DNA of 64,000 bases from contig JAUMZD010000010.1 in NCBI GenBank assembly GCA_030528325.1, positions 1 to 64,000 of the forward strand. Reading direction: 5' to 3'. The notes under the pieces are model-generated. The model worked only from the letters and a program-made list of their open reading frames with translations, had not been told where the DNA came from and searched no databases. This DNA is from Lautropia sp. (GTDB lineage Bacteria > Pseudomonadota > Gammaproteobacteria > Burkholderiales > Burkholderiaceae_E). This document shows, piece after piece, positions 9,066 through 17,338 of this stretch (its first letter is position 1; every line of letters starts with the position of its first letter). The position numbers and the translations under genes are program-made.

Positions 9066-10223
9066 ATGAAGTCCATGATCCGCACCCCCATCACCGCCGC
9101 CGCACTGGCCATCCTGCTCGCTGCCTGCGGTGGCGGCAGCAGCTCCTCCGACAAGGCGGTCTCGTCCAGCCCGACGCCACCGGGCACACAGGGCACCACC
9201 CCCTCTGCCAATGCGGGCGAATCAGGTGGCAGCCCGGCTGGCGCCGCCAACCCCGGCACCGGTGGCAGCGCAATCACCACGCCTCCGGGCGGCACCACAA
9301 CCCCAGGCACCGACACCACGACACCAGGTTCAGGTTCGGGTTCGGGTTCGGGCTCAGGCTCGGGCTCGGGCTCCAGCGACGGTACCTCATCTGGCAGTGG
9401 CACACCGACGCCACCCTCCACGCCTCCCGGCAGCGGTGCCAGCCCGCCGCCACCGGCGCCAGCGCCCACGCCGCCGCAGCCCGTGCCGCTGGTATCGGCC
9501 AACGGTGTTCGGGGTGATGTGCTGCTGGCGATGCTGTCGCAGAAGCCCTGTGTGGGCGCATGGCCCGAACCTGCCCGGGGTGAGGATGGCAGTTTCCTGT
9601 CGGAAGGCTTCATCCGGATCGTTGCCGACTCACACATGGGCAACTACAGGATTCGCCCTGATCACCCCACCACCGGTTTCAGCAACACGCTGGGCTGCAA
9701 CGGCCAGGATTACCACCCCGTCTCGCCCGGCGCTCACCGCTACCACCACGGCCAGACGGTGTTCGCAAAGTTCTACCGCACTCCGCGCGACTTCATTTTC
9801 CTCTCTGCCGGCGTGGGTACGCACGTCGGCCCTGAAACGGTCACGCTGAACCGCCACATGGATGCCTCCGGCTTCGGCTTTCAGGCGCCGCGCTTCGAGC
9901 GGCAACTACAGGCAGCCACCGACTACACTTTCCGTCTGGATGCGAACATCCCCTTCGGAGACGTGCACCAGTGGACGGCTCCCAACCCCGCCGATGCCAG
10001 CAAGCCCCAGTTCGACAAGCTGATGCTGCTCAAGGAGGCCGGCGAGCGGGATGTTCGGCTGTGCTGGAACACCGACCTCGTCGAAGTCAAACGGTTGCAG
10101 TGCATGCTCTGGCGCATTCCCCAGAACTGGACAGCCGGCACCCAACTCACCAATCTCGGCCAGACGCTGGTCGAAGACCGCTCGGTCTATCCGGGTGAAA
10201 CCGGTCTGGCCTACTGGAAGTGA
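9066..10223 (+). CDS. lipoprotein of a four-member paralogous family, copy 1
   Basis: A 385-residue lipoprotein: signal peptide with lipobox LLAAC (Cys at residue 21), then a Gly/Ser/Pro/Thr-rich stalk to about residue 145, including ten consecutive SG-type pairs from a six-base DNA repeat. The conserved domain begins at SANGVRGDVLLAMLSQK and ends with the family signature LCWNTDLVEVKRLQC, then DRSVYPGETGLAYWK. Domain cysteines are in QKPC, LGCNG, LCWN and LQC. The same layout is found in the genes at 10882, 13753 and 28035. The stalk and lipid anchor imply display from a membrane. I do not recognise the domain and assign no function. Confidence 0.88.
   Translation: MKSMIRTPITAAALAILLAACGGGSSSSDKAVSSSPTPPGTQGTTPSANAGESGGSPAGAANPGTGGSAITTPPGGTTTPGTDTTTPGSGSGSGSGSGSGSGSSDGTSSGSGTPTPPSTPPGSGASPPPPAPAPTPPQPVPLVSANGVRGDVLLAMLSQKPCVGAWPEPARGEDGSFLSEGFIRIVADSHMGNYRIRPDHPTTGFSNTLGCNGQDYHPVSPGAHRYHHGQTVFAKFYRTPRDFIFLSAGVGTHVGPETVTLNRHMDASGFGFQAPRFERQLQAATDYTFRLDANIPFGDVHQWTAPNPADASKPQFDKLMLLKEAGERDVRLCWNTDLVEVKRLQCMLWRIPQNWTAGTQLTNLGQTLVEDRSVYPGETGLAYWK
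9331..9378 (+). repeat. hexanucleotide repeat encoding Gly-Ser pairs
   Basis: About eight near-identical six-base units of the form GGTTCG/GGCTCG encode the Ser-Gly run in the stalk of lipoprotein copy 1. Unit gain or loss would keep the frame and only change stalk length. Confidence 0.8.
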
Positions 10224-10277
10224 AGCACGGCGGCTGGCAACCTGACGCTGATGGTCTGATGGCACACTACAGGCGCT

Positions 10278-10583
10278 TCACCCCTGCGTCAGCCCCCTCG
10301 CCACGGTGCGCAGGCGGTTGGCGCAAGTGATCAGGCCACCCACGGCAATCACCCAGGCAGCCAGGATCTCATCGCGCAGCACGGCACGATCAACGTCGGC
10401 GTCGATGCCTGCCCCCAGGAGCTTGAGCCACGAAACATGAACACGCCGCCACGAACCCTCCTCAATGAGAAGAAACTTTCCCGCTGCGTGGTGCAGACGC
10501 CCGGCATTTTCAAGTGATGCAAGCACCTGAAACAGCGAGCGCTTTTTTCTTCCCTGCCAGAAACAACCTGTTTCTTCTGACAT
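10278..10583 (-). CDS. possible small hypothetical protein
   Basis: In the 658-bp gap between lipoprotein copies 1 and 2, the only frame with coding-like character is this 101-residue one on the minus strand. Its second half (from about LKLLGAGIDADVDRAVLRDE to the end) has strong G/C preference at third codon positions and a hydrophobic stretch (ILAAWVIAVGGLITC). The first half is less convincing and no ribosome binding site precedes the ATG at 10583. No family recognised. It may be a gene fragment. Otherwise the gap holds only upstream sequence of the next gene. Confidence 0.25.
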   Translation of the reverse strand: MSEETGCFWQGRKKRSLFQVLASLENAGRLHHAAGKFLLIEEGSWRRVHVSWLKLLGAGIDADVDRAVLRDEILAAWVIAVGGLITCANRLRTVARGLTQG

Positions 10584-10881
10584 TTCATTGCACGGTTCCG
10601 CTTACACCTTTGCGATTCATTAAAGGGTGTCATGCAAGGTGTCCTGCCTTCCTGCCATAGCGCATGGACGTGTTTTCCCCGACACCGGAAACTGACCGGA
10701 ACCCCTTCATCCTCCGGGAACGGACTCACGTGGTCACCGCATGACGGATGCCAGATGCTCGCGGCTTGCACCGGCCAGACGGATGACAGGTCACGAACGA
10801 TGGCTCCTCCCGCTCATGTTTCTCCCGACTTTTCAGACCACGCTGGTTTTTCAAACCATTTCTCCATGAGGTGATTCATCG

Positions 10882-12474
10882 ATGTCAAGAAAGAGCTACC
10901 GCGCGCCATTGAGCGCCGCTGCACTGACCATCCTGCTCGCTGCCTGCGGTGGCGGTGAAGGCGGTACGGGCGCATCACAGCACGGCCTGGATTCGACGCA
11001 GACCATCAAGGAGGCCTCGACCGATGCGCCAGGCACCGTGACCACAGCCGATGCTGCAGGGGCTGCTGCCGCCAGCGGAGACGCAAATGCCGCACCCGCG
11101 CCAGCTGCAGCCGGAGAAACGCCTGCCAGCCCAGGTGCAACCGGCACGCCCACGCCGCCTGAAACACCTGCAGCACCGACTGCCCCAACGGGAGCGCCGG
11201 CCACCGACGCCACGGCTCCTGCCGATCCGGCAGCCCCCGCCACACCGGCACCCGCGGCAGACGCTGGCGCACCGGCAGCGCCCGGCACCGATGCCTCACA
11301 ACCGGCCACGCCGCCTGCACCAGGCGCAGCAGCCCCCGCGACCGATGGGCAGCAGCCTGCCAACGGCAAGCCCACGAACACGGCGACCGAGGCTGCCGGC
11401 GGTGTACCACCCGTGACGCCCGAAGCTGTCGTGACGGCACCGGATACCGTGCCGACGGCCCAGCCGATGACACCCCCCGCCGCGATGCCGACCGTCGGCA
11501 ACAGCCCGGCGGGCGAGGCAGCACGTCCACCCGCTGGGCCGCAGGTCGACCCGGGCATCCGGGTTCCCTACACCGCCCCGGACGGATCAGCGAACGATGC
11601 AGCGCAGGCACCCGCCGGCCCGCAGGTCGATCCGCGCATCCGGGTTCCCTACACCGCCCCGATCGGCTCCCAGGGCGTCAGCGGCCAGGTGCTGGCCACG
11701 ATGCTCGACCAGAAGGGGTGCGATGCACCGGTGCCCTACACCGCGCTCGATGGTGAGCCCATGCCTGCCGAGCAGATCGATGTGCCGCAAGTTCGTGCAG
11801 ACGCCCGGATCAGCCCTGAGAATTACGCCAAGGTACCGAACCCGGCCACGCCGAATCCCGGTGCCTGGATGTTCGACATGACATGCTCGCCGATGTACTA
11901 CACCTACCAGTCGATGGGCGAGGGCGACCATGAGCTGACCGTCTACAGCGCCACTTTCCGTCACACCTTACCGCCGCCCCAGGAGACGCGCAGTCTGAAC
12001 CTCCTGGAAGTCAAGGTACCCATCCGCGTTGCCAACCCGACCATCAGCCTGGCTCGGGAGATCCAGGTCACCAACGCTTTCAACACCGGTACGCGAACGA
12101 ACCCGATCACGCCTCCGGCAGGTGACACGGAGGAGGAGCTGACACTGAGCCGCGAGGCCGATCTGAGCTTCCAGCGCACCTCCCACATCAGCTACGGGGT
12201 GCTGGCCGAATGGAAGCAGGGCGACAAGGTGGCCCGGCTGATGCTCTTCCCCGGGAAGACCGACGGTGAGGCCCGGCTCTGCTGGAACACCGAACTCAGC
12301 TTCGTCCGTCGTCTGCAGTGCAAGGTCTGGACGGCGCCAGAGGGCTGGCAACCCGGTCAGAGCCTGAAGTACGAAGGCCAGTATCTGATCGACGACCGCA
12401 GCACCTATCCGGGCGAGGAAGGCATGCGTTTCTGGAAGACGCGTCCTCTGCCTGAAACGGCCCAGGCCCAGTAA
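10882..12474 (+). CDS. lipoprotein of the paralogous family, copy 2 (long stalk)
   Basis: The largest family member, 530 residues, with GAGGTGA before the ATG at 10882. Lipobox LLAAC (Cys at residue 21) is followed by about 235 residues of Ala/Pro/Thr-rich stalk. The end of the stalk contains two tandem copies of a 27-residue unit built on GPQVDP-IRVPYTAP. The conserved domain begins at SQGVSGQVLATMLDQKGC and ends with ARLCWNTELSFVRRLQC and DDRSTYPGEEGMRFWK. All four domain cysteines are present (QKGC, MTCSP, LCWN, LQC). Same strand as copies 1 and 3. Function unknown. Confidence 0.88.
   Translation: MSRKSYRAPLSAAALTILLAACGGGEGGTGASQHGLDSTQTIKEASTDAPGTVTTADAAGAAAASGDANAAPAPAAAGETPASPGATGTPTPPETPAAPTAPTGAPATDATAPADPAAPATPAPAADAGAPAAPGTDASQPATPPAPGAAAPATDGQQPANGKPTNTATEAAGGVPPVTPEAVVTAPDTVPTAQPMTPPAAMPTVGNSPAGEAARPPAGPQVDPGIRVPYTAPDGSANDAAQAPAGPQVDPRIRVPYTAPIGSQGVSGQVLATMLDQKGCDAPVPYTALDGEPMPAEQIDVPQVRADARISPENYAKVPNPATPNPGAWMFDMTCSPMYYTYQSMGEGDHELTVYSATFRHTLPPPQETRSLNLLEVKVPIRVANPTISLAREIQVTNAFNTGTRTNPITPPAGDTEEELTLSREADLSFQRTSHISYGVLAEWKQGDKVARLMLFPGKTDGEARLCWNTELSFVRRLQCKVWTAPEGWQPGQSLKYEGQYLIDDRSTYPGEEGMRFWKTRPLPETAQAQ
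11530..11691 (+). repeat. tandem 81-bp duplication in lipoprotein copy 2
   Basis: Two direct units with a period of 81 bp (starting at 11530 and 11611) encode 27 residues each, with the shared core GPQVDP(G/R)IRVPYTAP. The second half of the second unit has diverged. It is an in-frame duplication at the stalk-domain junction. Confidence 0.75.
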
Positions 12475-12483
12475 GGCCCAAGA

Positions 12484-12498
12484 GCTTGGGCGGCAGGA
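12484..12498 (+). repeat. short match to the dispersed repeat end
   Basis: GCTTGGGCGGCAGGA, ten bases behind the stop of lipoprotein copy 2, matches the end of the dispersed element exactly over 15 bp. It may be a decayed copy or chance. Confidence 0.4.
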
Positions 12499-12526
12499 TG
12501 TTCCACCATCCATCTGCCGTTCAGCA

Positions 12527-12560
12527 GCGACCCCATCATCACCGGTGGGGTCGCTTTTTT
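12527..12560 (+). terminator. intrinsic terminator of lipoprotein copy 2
   Basis: GCGACCCCA (12527-12535) pairs with TGGGGTCGC (12546-12554), followed by six T. Strong rho-independent form. Confidence 0.92.
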
Positions 12561-12755
12561 CAGGTCATGAAAAAGCCTGTGGTAATCCGCCTGTTCAGGG
12601 CTTGCCTGCCGCTGCCGGCATGGTTCAATGGAGCCCCTGCCCATCGGTGCGGAGAACCTGCACGCGCAGCGGCTTCGATGCCGCCATTCGCCTGTACATC
12701 AGACATGCGGGCGGCACCGGGCCGTTTCCGACTCACATTCGCAGGAGATGCCGAC

Positions 12756-13505
12756 ATGCCTACCCTATCACCGCTCAGATGGCTGATGCTGGGCACGATA
12801 CTGGGCATGCTGGGCGCCTGCGCCTCACCGGCGGAATGGGCCCGTCGACAGACCCTGAATCTGGGCTACGACTACCAGCCTGCCGGGGAGGACGAGGTAC
12901 ACGCGCTGGGTCGCCTGTCCGCTGCCATGCAGACGGGTTTGTCACCGCAACACCTGATCCTGATGGGGCAACGCTACTGGTATGTGCTGGATGAGAAGGA
13001 CAGCCGCCAGCTGCAGGGCCTGCTCGATGCGGGCCTGTCGGGACGCTTTCAGCGCTATGCCTTCGGACCGGGGCAGGATCGGAACGCCCTGCCCGTGCGA
13101 ATCCGCTCGGATCAGGCTTCGCGCTTCAACAGCAAGTTCTGCCTGATCTACCGGATCCGGCCCGATGCAGCCTTTGAAGAGCAGACACAGGAAAGCGAAC
13201 GCCTGAGACGGCTGAATTTCGCCATGACGGCCAATCAGACCGAATGGGGCACGGATGCCTTCCGGCTGAACCGCTGTTTCAACCTCAACGGCACCCTGTA
13301 TGCACGACCGCCTGCCGACACACAGTGGCCCGAAGCCTGGACACAGAGCATCCCCCTGAATCTGACCGTGATGCGTCCCCGGTCACTGACGGCAGCGCTG
13401 CAGGCCTCGCGACCCGCGGCGAACGAACCTGTCCCCCAGCCCTGGCCGGCAGGCATCCACCCCGAGCTGACACGTCAGCCCGTGAGCCAGTGGTTCAGCG
13501 ACTGA
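12756..13505 (+). CDS. lipoprotein of unknown function, unrelated to its neighbours
   Basis: A 249-residue protein starting at ATG 12756, with AGGAG upstream. The open frame extends further 5', but that part crosses a terminator and is not protein-like. Signal peptide with lipobox LGAC (MLGTILGMLGACASP). There is no low-complexity stalk. Downstream are mixed segments with Trp, Tyr and Arg (RYWYVLDEKDSRQLQGLLD, FCLIYRIRP, LNRCFNLNGTLYARP). It lacks the LCWN and DRSxYPG signatures of the surrounding lipoproteins. The position between copies 2 and 3 suggests shared function but does not prove it. Confidence 0.75.
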   Translation: MPTLSPLRWLMLGTILGMLGACASPAEWARRQTLNLGYDYQPAGEDEVHALGRLSAAMQTGLSPQHLILMGQRYWYVLDEKDSRQLQGLLDAGLSGRFQRYAFGPGQDRNALPVRIRSDQASRFNSKFCLIYRIRPDAAFEEQTQESERLRRLNFAMTANQTEWGTDAFRLNRCFNLNGTLYARPPADTQWPEAWTQSIPLNLTVMRPRSLTAALQASRPAANEPVPQPWPAGIHPELTRQPVSQWFSD

Positions 13506-13752
13506 ATCACACCATGATGCCTGCTGCCCTTCCGGTACGCGGTCTCTCCCATCAGCGTTGCCAGCCTGCCGCACTTGTGCGCCTGCTGCCACAGGCACTG
13601 TGGCATCCACATGCGCAATACCTTCAAAAGTTCATGATCGGCACTTGAGCTTACCCCTGTTACAGCGCGCAAAAAACTTTCCGCCACCACGACTTAGAGT
13701 GATTCGCAGGCTCGATATCCGAGTTCGACGACCTTGTTTTCAGGAGACCGAA

Positions 13753-14835
13753 ATGCGCAAACCGAATGTCATGGTGCCATTGAGTGCCACCGCCCTGATT
13801 GCCTTGCTGGCCGGTTGTGGCGGCGGCGGAACCGAAGGCGCACCGATTTCATCGGACAGCAGCGTCAAGGCGGAAACCGCGGGCACCCTGCCCCAAGTCG
13901 ACGCCCCCACCGCCGGGCAGGCCCCTGCCGGCACGCCGTCGGCCGAACAGATCGCCACCCAGAGTGCGACGGAAGCGGCTGGCGGCATCGCCGGCGTACT
14001 GCCGAAGGTCGCCAGTGCCGGCACCGACGCGGCTGACGACCAGGCTTCCGGTGATCAGGCTGCGGCACTGGCCGTCACGAACACCGATACCACCAGTTCG
14101 CGTCCGGCCATCTCTCATGCGGACGGCGTGCAGGGTGCGGCCCTGATGACGATGCTGTTCCAGAAGGCCTGCGCCGAACCGCGCCAGACCAACGGTCTCT
14201 ATGGCCCGCACCTGGGCGAAGCGGGCGACGGGCTGCCACGGATCTTTGCCGACCTCAGACTGTCGCCCGAAAACTACCAGCTGATCGGCTGGCAAAAGCC
14301 CCTGTTCGATACGGTTTGCGACCCCAAATTCGCCACCTTCCGCCTGCCACAGGCCGGTGAAGGCAAACTGACCCTGAGCAGCAATCAGCACTGGATTCAC
14401 GACTATCTGAACCGCCCTGCGCCCAAACGTGCCTTCAACCCGCTGAATGCGCAGATTCCGATCTCGCACGCCAAGTGGGTCATCCTGAAGAAGGACATCA
14501 CCGTCAATGGCCAGGCCCTCAGCAGTGAGAGCAACGGCTTCGCCTTCAACCCCTTCACCCATACCGGGATCGGTTTCGGGGTGCTGACCGAATGGAAGCA
14601 GGGCGAGCAGAATCTGCGCCTGATGCTGCTGCCGGGCACACAGGACAATGAAGCCAAGCTGTGCTGGAACGCCAACCTGGCTTCGGTCAAACGGCTGCAA
14701 TGCACGACCTGGCAGGCTCCCGAAGGCTGGCAACCCGGCCAGATGCTGACCGTGGTCGATCAGTACATCGTCGATGACCGCAGCGCCTACCCGAACGACA
14801 GCGGCATGCTGTTCCTGCACTCGAAGTCGTACTGA
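13753..14835 (+). CDS. lipoprotein of the paralogous family, copy 3
   Basis: A 360-residue lipoprotein. The ATG at 13753 is preceded by CAGGAGA, and an upstream extension of the frame is not protein-like. Lipobox LLAGC (Cys at residue 21), then a shorter stalk of about 95 residues with fewer prolines than copies 1 and 2. The conserved domain begins at SHADGVQGAALMTMLFQKAC and ends with LCWNANLASVKRLQC and VDDRSAYPNDSGMLF. Four domain cysteines are present (QKAC, TVCDP, LCWN, LQC). The final aromatic/Lys signature FWK is replaced by FLHSKSY. It shares APEGWQPGQ with copy 2, so these two look closest. Function unknown. Confidence 0.86.
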   Translation: MRKPNVMVPLSATALIALLAGCGGGGTEGAPISSDSSVKAETAGTLPQVDAPTAGQAPAGTPSAEQIATQSATEAAGGIAGVLPKVASAGTDAADDQASGDQAAALAVTNTDTTSSRPAISHADGVQGAALMTMLFQKACAEPRQTNGLYGPHLGEAGDGLPRIFADLRLSPENYQLIGWQKPLFDTVCDPKFATFRLPQAGEGKLTLSSNQHWIHDYLNRPAPKRAFNPLNAQIPISHAKWVILKKDITVNGQALSSESNGFAFNPFTHTGIGFGVLTEWKQGEQNLRLMLLPGTQDNEAKLCWNANLASVKRLQCTTWQAPEGWQPGQMLTVVDQYIVDDRSAYPNDSGMLFLHSKSY

Positions 14836-14845
14836 GGCGCGCGCC

Positions 14846-14872
14846 GGCCCTGACCTCACCCGGGTCGGGGCC
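14846..14872. terminator. hairpin between convergent genes
   Basis: GGCCCTGACC (14846-14855) pairs with GGTCGGGGCC (14863-14872) including one G-T pair, in the 42-bp gap between lipoprotein copy 3 and the convergent CoA-ligase gene. No T-run. Confidence 0.45.
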
Positions 14873-14877
14873 CTGCC

Positions 14878-16152
14878 TCAGGCATAGCTGCGCGCATCCT
14901 CGATGACCTTGCCGTCATTGGGCAGGCTGCCGGGCGGCACGACCTCGACCTCGGCACGCAGTTTCGTCACCTCACGCGTGAGCTCCGCCAGACGGGCCGA
15001 CAGGCCGCCGGCATCGACCTGACCAGCTTCGACCCTGAGGGTCAGGTGGTCGTTGGCCATTTCTCCCGTCACGACGAGACGGGCACGGCCGACCTCGGGA
15101 CAGCGCCGCACGATATCGGCGACTTGTCCCGGGTGAACGAACATGCCGCGCACTTTCGTCGTCTGATCGGCCCGCCCCATCCAGCCGCGGATTCGTGAGG
15201 CGGTACGGCCCGTCGGGCAGGTGCCGGGCAACACGGCCGACAAATCGCCGGTGCCGAAACGGATCAGTGGATAATCCGGGTTCAGCACGGTGACGACGAC
15301 TTCGCCCACTTCGCCCTCCGGCACCGGGTCACCGGTGCCCGGGCGCACGATCTCGACGATGATGTTCTCGTCCAGCACCAGCCCTTCACGCGCCTGCGTC
15401 TCGTAGGCGATCATGCCCACATCAGCCGTCGCATAGCACTGGTATACATCGACTCCCTTCTCGCCGAACCAGGCCGTCAGCGATGGCGGGCAGGCCTCGC
15501 CGCTGACCAGTGCCTTCCTGAAGCAACGGATCGGATGACCCGACTCGGCGGCCTTGTCGAGCAGGATCCGCAGGAAACTGGGGGTACCGGTATAGGCCAC
15601 GGGCTGAAGCTCGCCAATGGCCTCCAGCTGCAGTTCCGTCTGCCCGGTTCCGGCCGGAAACACGGTGCATCCGATGGCATGGGCACCGGACTCCATCAGG
15701 AAGGCACCCGGCGTCATGTGATAGCTGAAGGCGTTGTGCACCAGGTCACCCTCCCGGAAACCGGCCGCATGCAGGGCCCGGGCCGCACGCCAGTAATTCG
15801 GCGCCATGCCTTCTGGCTCGAACAGGGGGCCGGGGCTGGCATAGAGACGGGGCATGGCCTTGCCATAGCGAACCGTCGCAAAGCCACCGAAGGCATCGGG
15901 CTGCACGCCTTGCGCCAGCCCCTCGGCCCGGATCGCCTTCTGCCGTTCCAGCAGTTCGGTCTTTCGCGTGACAGGCAGCGTGGCCAGTGCAGCACGGCTG
16001 GCAATCATCGGTGCATCGACATCCGCCAGGATCTGCGCCATCGCGGGACTGGCCTTCTTCGCATGGGCCACCTGCGCCGGCAGCAACGACATCAGCATGG
16101 CTTCTCGCACGGCAGGGTTGCGCGTCTCCAGCGCATCCAGAAAATCACTCAT
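14878..16152 (-). CDS. phenylacetate-CoA ligase-like (PaaK-type) AMP-forming enzyme
   Basis: A 424-residue member of the adenylate-forming family of the shorter PaaK type. The ATG at 16152 is preceded by GAGGAGA; an ATG further up has no such site. Visible: AYTGTPSFL, SGEACPPSL and the ATP-binding region ATADVGMIAYE, GTGDLSA, then GRADQTTKVRGMFVHPGQV in the C-terminal lid. It would activate a carboxylic acid as the adenylate and transfer it to CoA. It is the last gene of the LIV-type importer operon, which suggests that the imported compound is an acid that becomes a CoA thioester. The exact substrate is unknown. Confidence 0.85.
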   Translation of the reverse strand: MSDFLDALETRNPAVREAMLMSLLPAQVAHAKKASPAMAQILADVDAPMIASRAALATLPVTRKTELLERQKAIRAEGLAQGVQPDAFGGFATVRYGKAMPRLYASPGPLFEPEGMAPNYWRAARALHAAGFREGDLVHNAFSYHMTPGAFLMESGAHAIGCTVFPAGTGQTELQLEAIGELQPVAYTGTPSFLRILLDKAAESGHPIRCFRKALVSGEACPPSLTAWFGEKGVDVYQCYATADVGMIAYETQAREGLVLDENIIVEIVRPGTGDPVPEGEVGEVVVTVLNPDYPLIRFGTGDLSAVLPGTCPTGRTASRIRGWMGRADQTTKVRGMFVHPGQVADIVRRCPEVGRARLVVTGEMANDHLTLRVEAGQVDAGGLSARLAELTREVTKLRAEVEVVPPGSLPNDGKVIEDARSYA

Positions 16153-16296
16153 CAATGTCTCCTCGGGAGTCGGCACACAGGCGCAGAGAAAACCCTTGCG
16201 TGCCTGCCGGAACGATTCGGGCCGGCATCACACGTCCGTCTCGGGTTCAGGGGACAACGCCCCTGGCGGCAGCCCTCTGCCGGCGTCCGCCCGTCA

Positions 16297-17151
16297 TCAA
16301 GCCAGCCAGCGCTTGCGACGCTTGTAACTCTTCACATCCTTGAAGCTCTTGCGCTCGCCACCGCCAACGCCCAGGTAGAACTCCTTCACGTCCTCGTTAC
16401 TGGCCAGATCCTTCGCCGGCCCGTCCATCACGATGCGTCCGCTTTCCATGATGTAGCCATAGTCCGCGTACTTCAGCGCCATGTTCGTGTTCTGTTCGGC
16501 GATCAGGAAGGTCGTGTGTTCCTTTTCATTCAGGTCACGAACGATATTGAACACTTCCTCGACGATCTGTGGGGCCAGGCCCATCGACGGTTCATCGAGC
16601 AGCACGATGTTCGGGTTCGTCATCAGCGCCCGGCCAATCGCACACATCTGCTGCTCGCCACCGGAGGTATAGGCTGCCTGGCTGGTTCGCCGGGTCTTCA
16701 GCCTCGGAAAATAGGTGTAGACCTTTTCCAGGTTCTGTTCGATTTCAGCCCGGTTGGTACGGGTATAGGCGCCCGTGAGCAGGTTTTCCTCGATGGTGAG
16801 GTGTGCGAAGCAGTGTCGCCCTTCCATCACCTGCACCACGCCACGCCCGACCAGCTCGGCCGGCGACAGGTTCTCGATGCGCTCGCCCCGAAGCTCGATG
16901 CTGCCTTTCGTGACCTCGCCCCGCTCACCCTTGAGCAGGTTCGAGATGGCGCGCAGCGTCGTCGTCTTGCCGGCTCCGTTGCCGCCCATCAACGCCACGA
17001 TGCCTCGTTCATGCAGGGTGAGGGACACCCCCTTGAGCACGAGGATCACATGGTTGTAGATGACTTCGATGCCATTGACCACCAGCACCGGCTGGCCCGT
17101 GGCCTCTGCGCGCGAGGTGTCGGCCGAAGGAGATTGAGAGATGGTTGTCAT
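16297..17151 (-). CDS. livF: LIV-type ABC transporter ATP-binding protein
   Basis: A 284-residue ATPase of the LivF group. Walker A GGNGAGKTT, signature SGGEQQ, Walker B IVLLDEPSMGLAPQ and the switch histidine replaced by the LivF-typical AEQN. About 25 residues precede the first strand and a basic tail (KSYKRRKRW) ends it. It energises the importer together with LivG, LivH and LivM in the same operon. A gap of about 190 bp with a hairpin separates it from the binding-protein gene. Confidence 0.93.
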   Translation of the reverse strand: MTTISQSPSADTSRAEATGQPVLVVNGIEVIYNHVILVLKGVSLTLHERGIVALMGGNGAGKTTTLRAISNLLKGERGEVTKGSIELRGERIENLSPAELVGRGVVQVMEGRHCFAHLTIEENLLTGAYTRTNRAEIEQNLEKVYTYFPRLKTRRTSQAAYTSGGEQQMCAIGRALMTNPNIVLLDEPSMGLAPQIVEEVFNIVRDLNEKEHTTFLIAEQNTNMALKYADYGYIMESGRIVMDGPAKDLASNEDVKEFYLGVGGGERKSFKDVKSYKRRKRWLA

Positions 17152-17240
17152 AACTGTCGCAATGCCTCAAGAGGGTTCGGGTGAACGCCTGCACGTCGAT
17201 CTGCCCGCTGGAGCCCCGGTATCCGGGCCCGCGTCCGTTG

Positions 17241-17265
17241 GTGTCACCCAGTCACTGCGTGACAC
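17241..17265 (-). promoter_or_regulatory. intercistronic hairpin behind the binding-protein gene
   Basis: GTGTCAC (17241-17247) and GTGACAC (17259-17265) form a seven-pair stem with an 11-nt loop in the gap between the binding-protein gene and livF. No T-run. Such hairpins often protect or partly terminate the highly expressed binding-protein transcript; here that is inference. Confidence 0.4.
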
Positions 17266-17338
17266 AAGGATGCGGACAGCCCGTCGGGCACACCCTCGCG
17301 GCAGACGGATACCCGCCGCCACGAGGGCAACTTCACGC

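Noticed and set aside
12486-12755. N-terminal extension of the lipoprotein at 12756
   Set aside because: It would cross an intrinsic terminator and place the signal peptide inside the protein.
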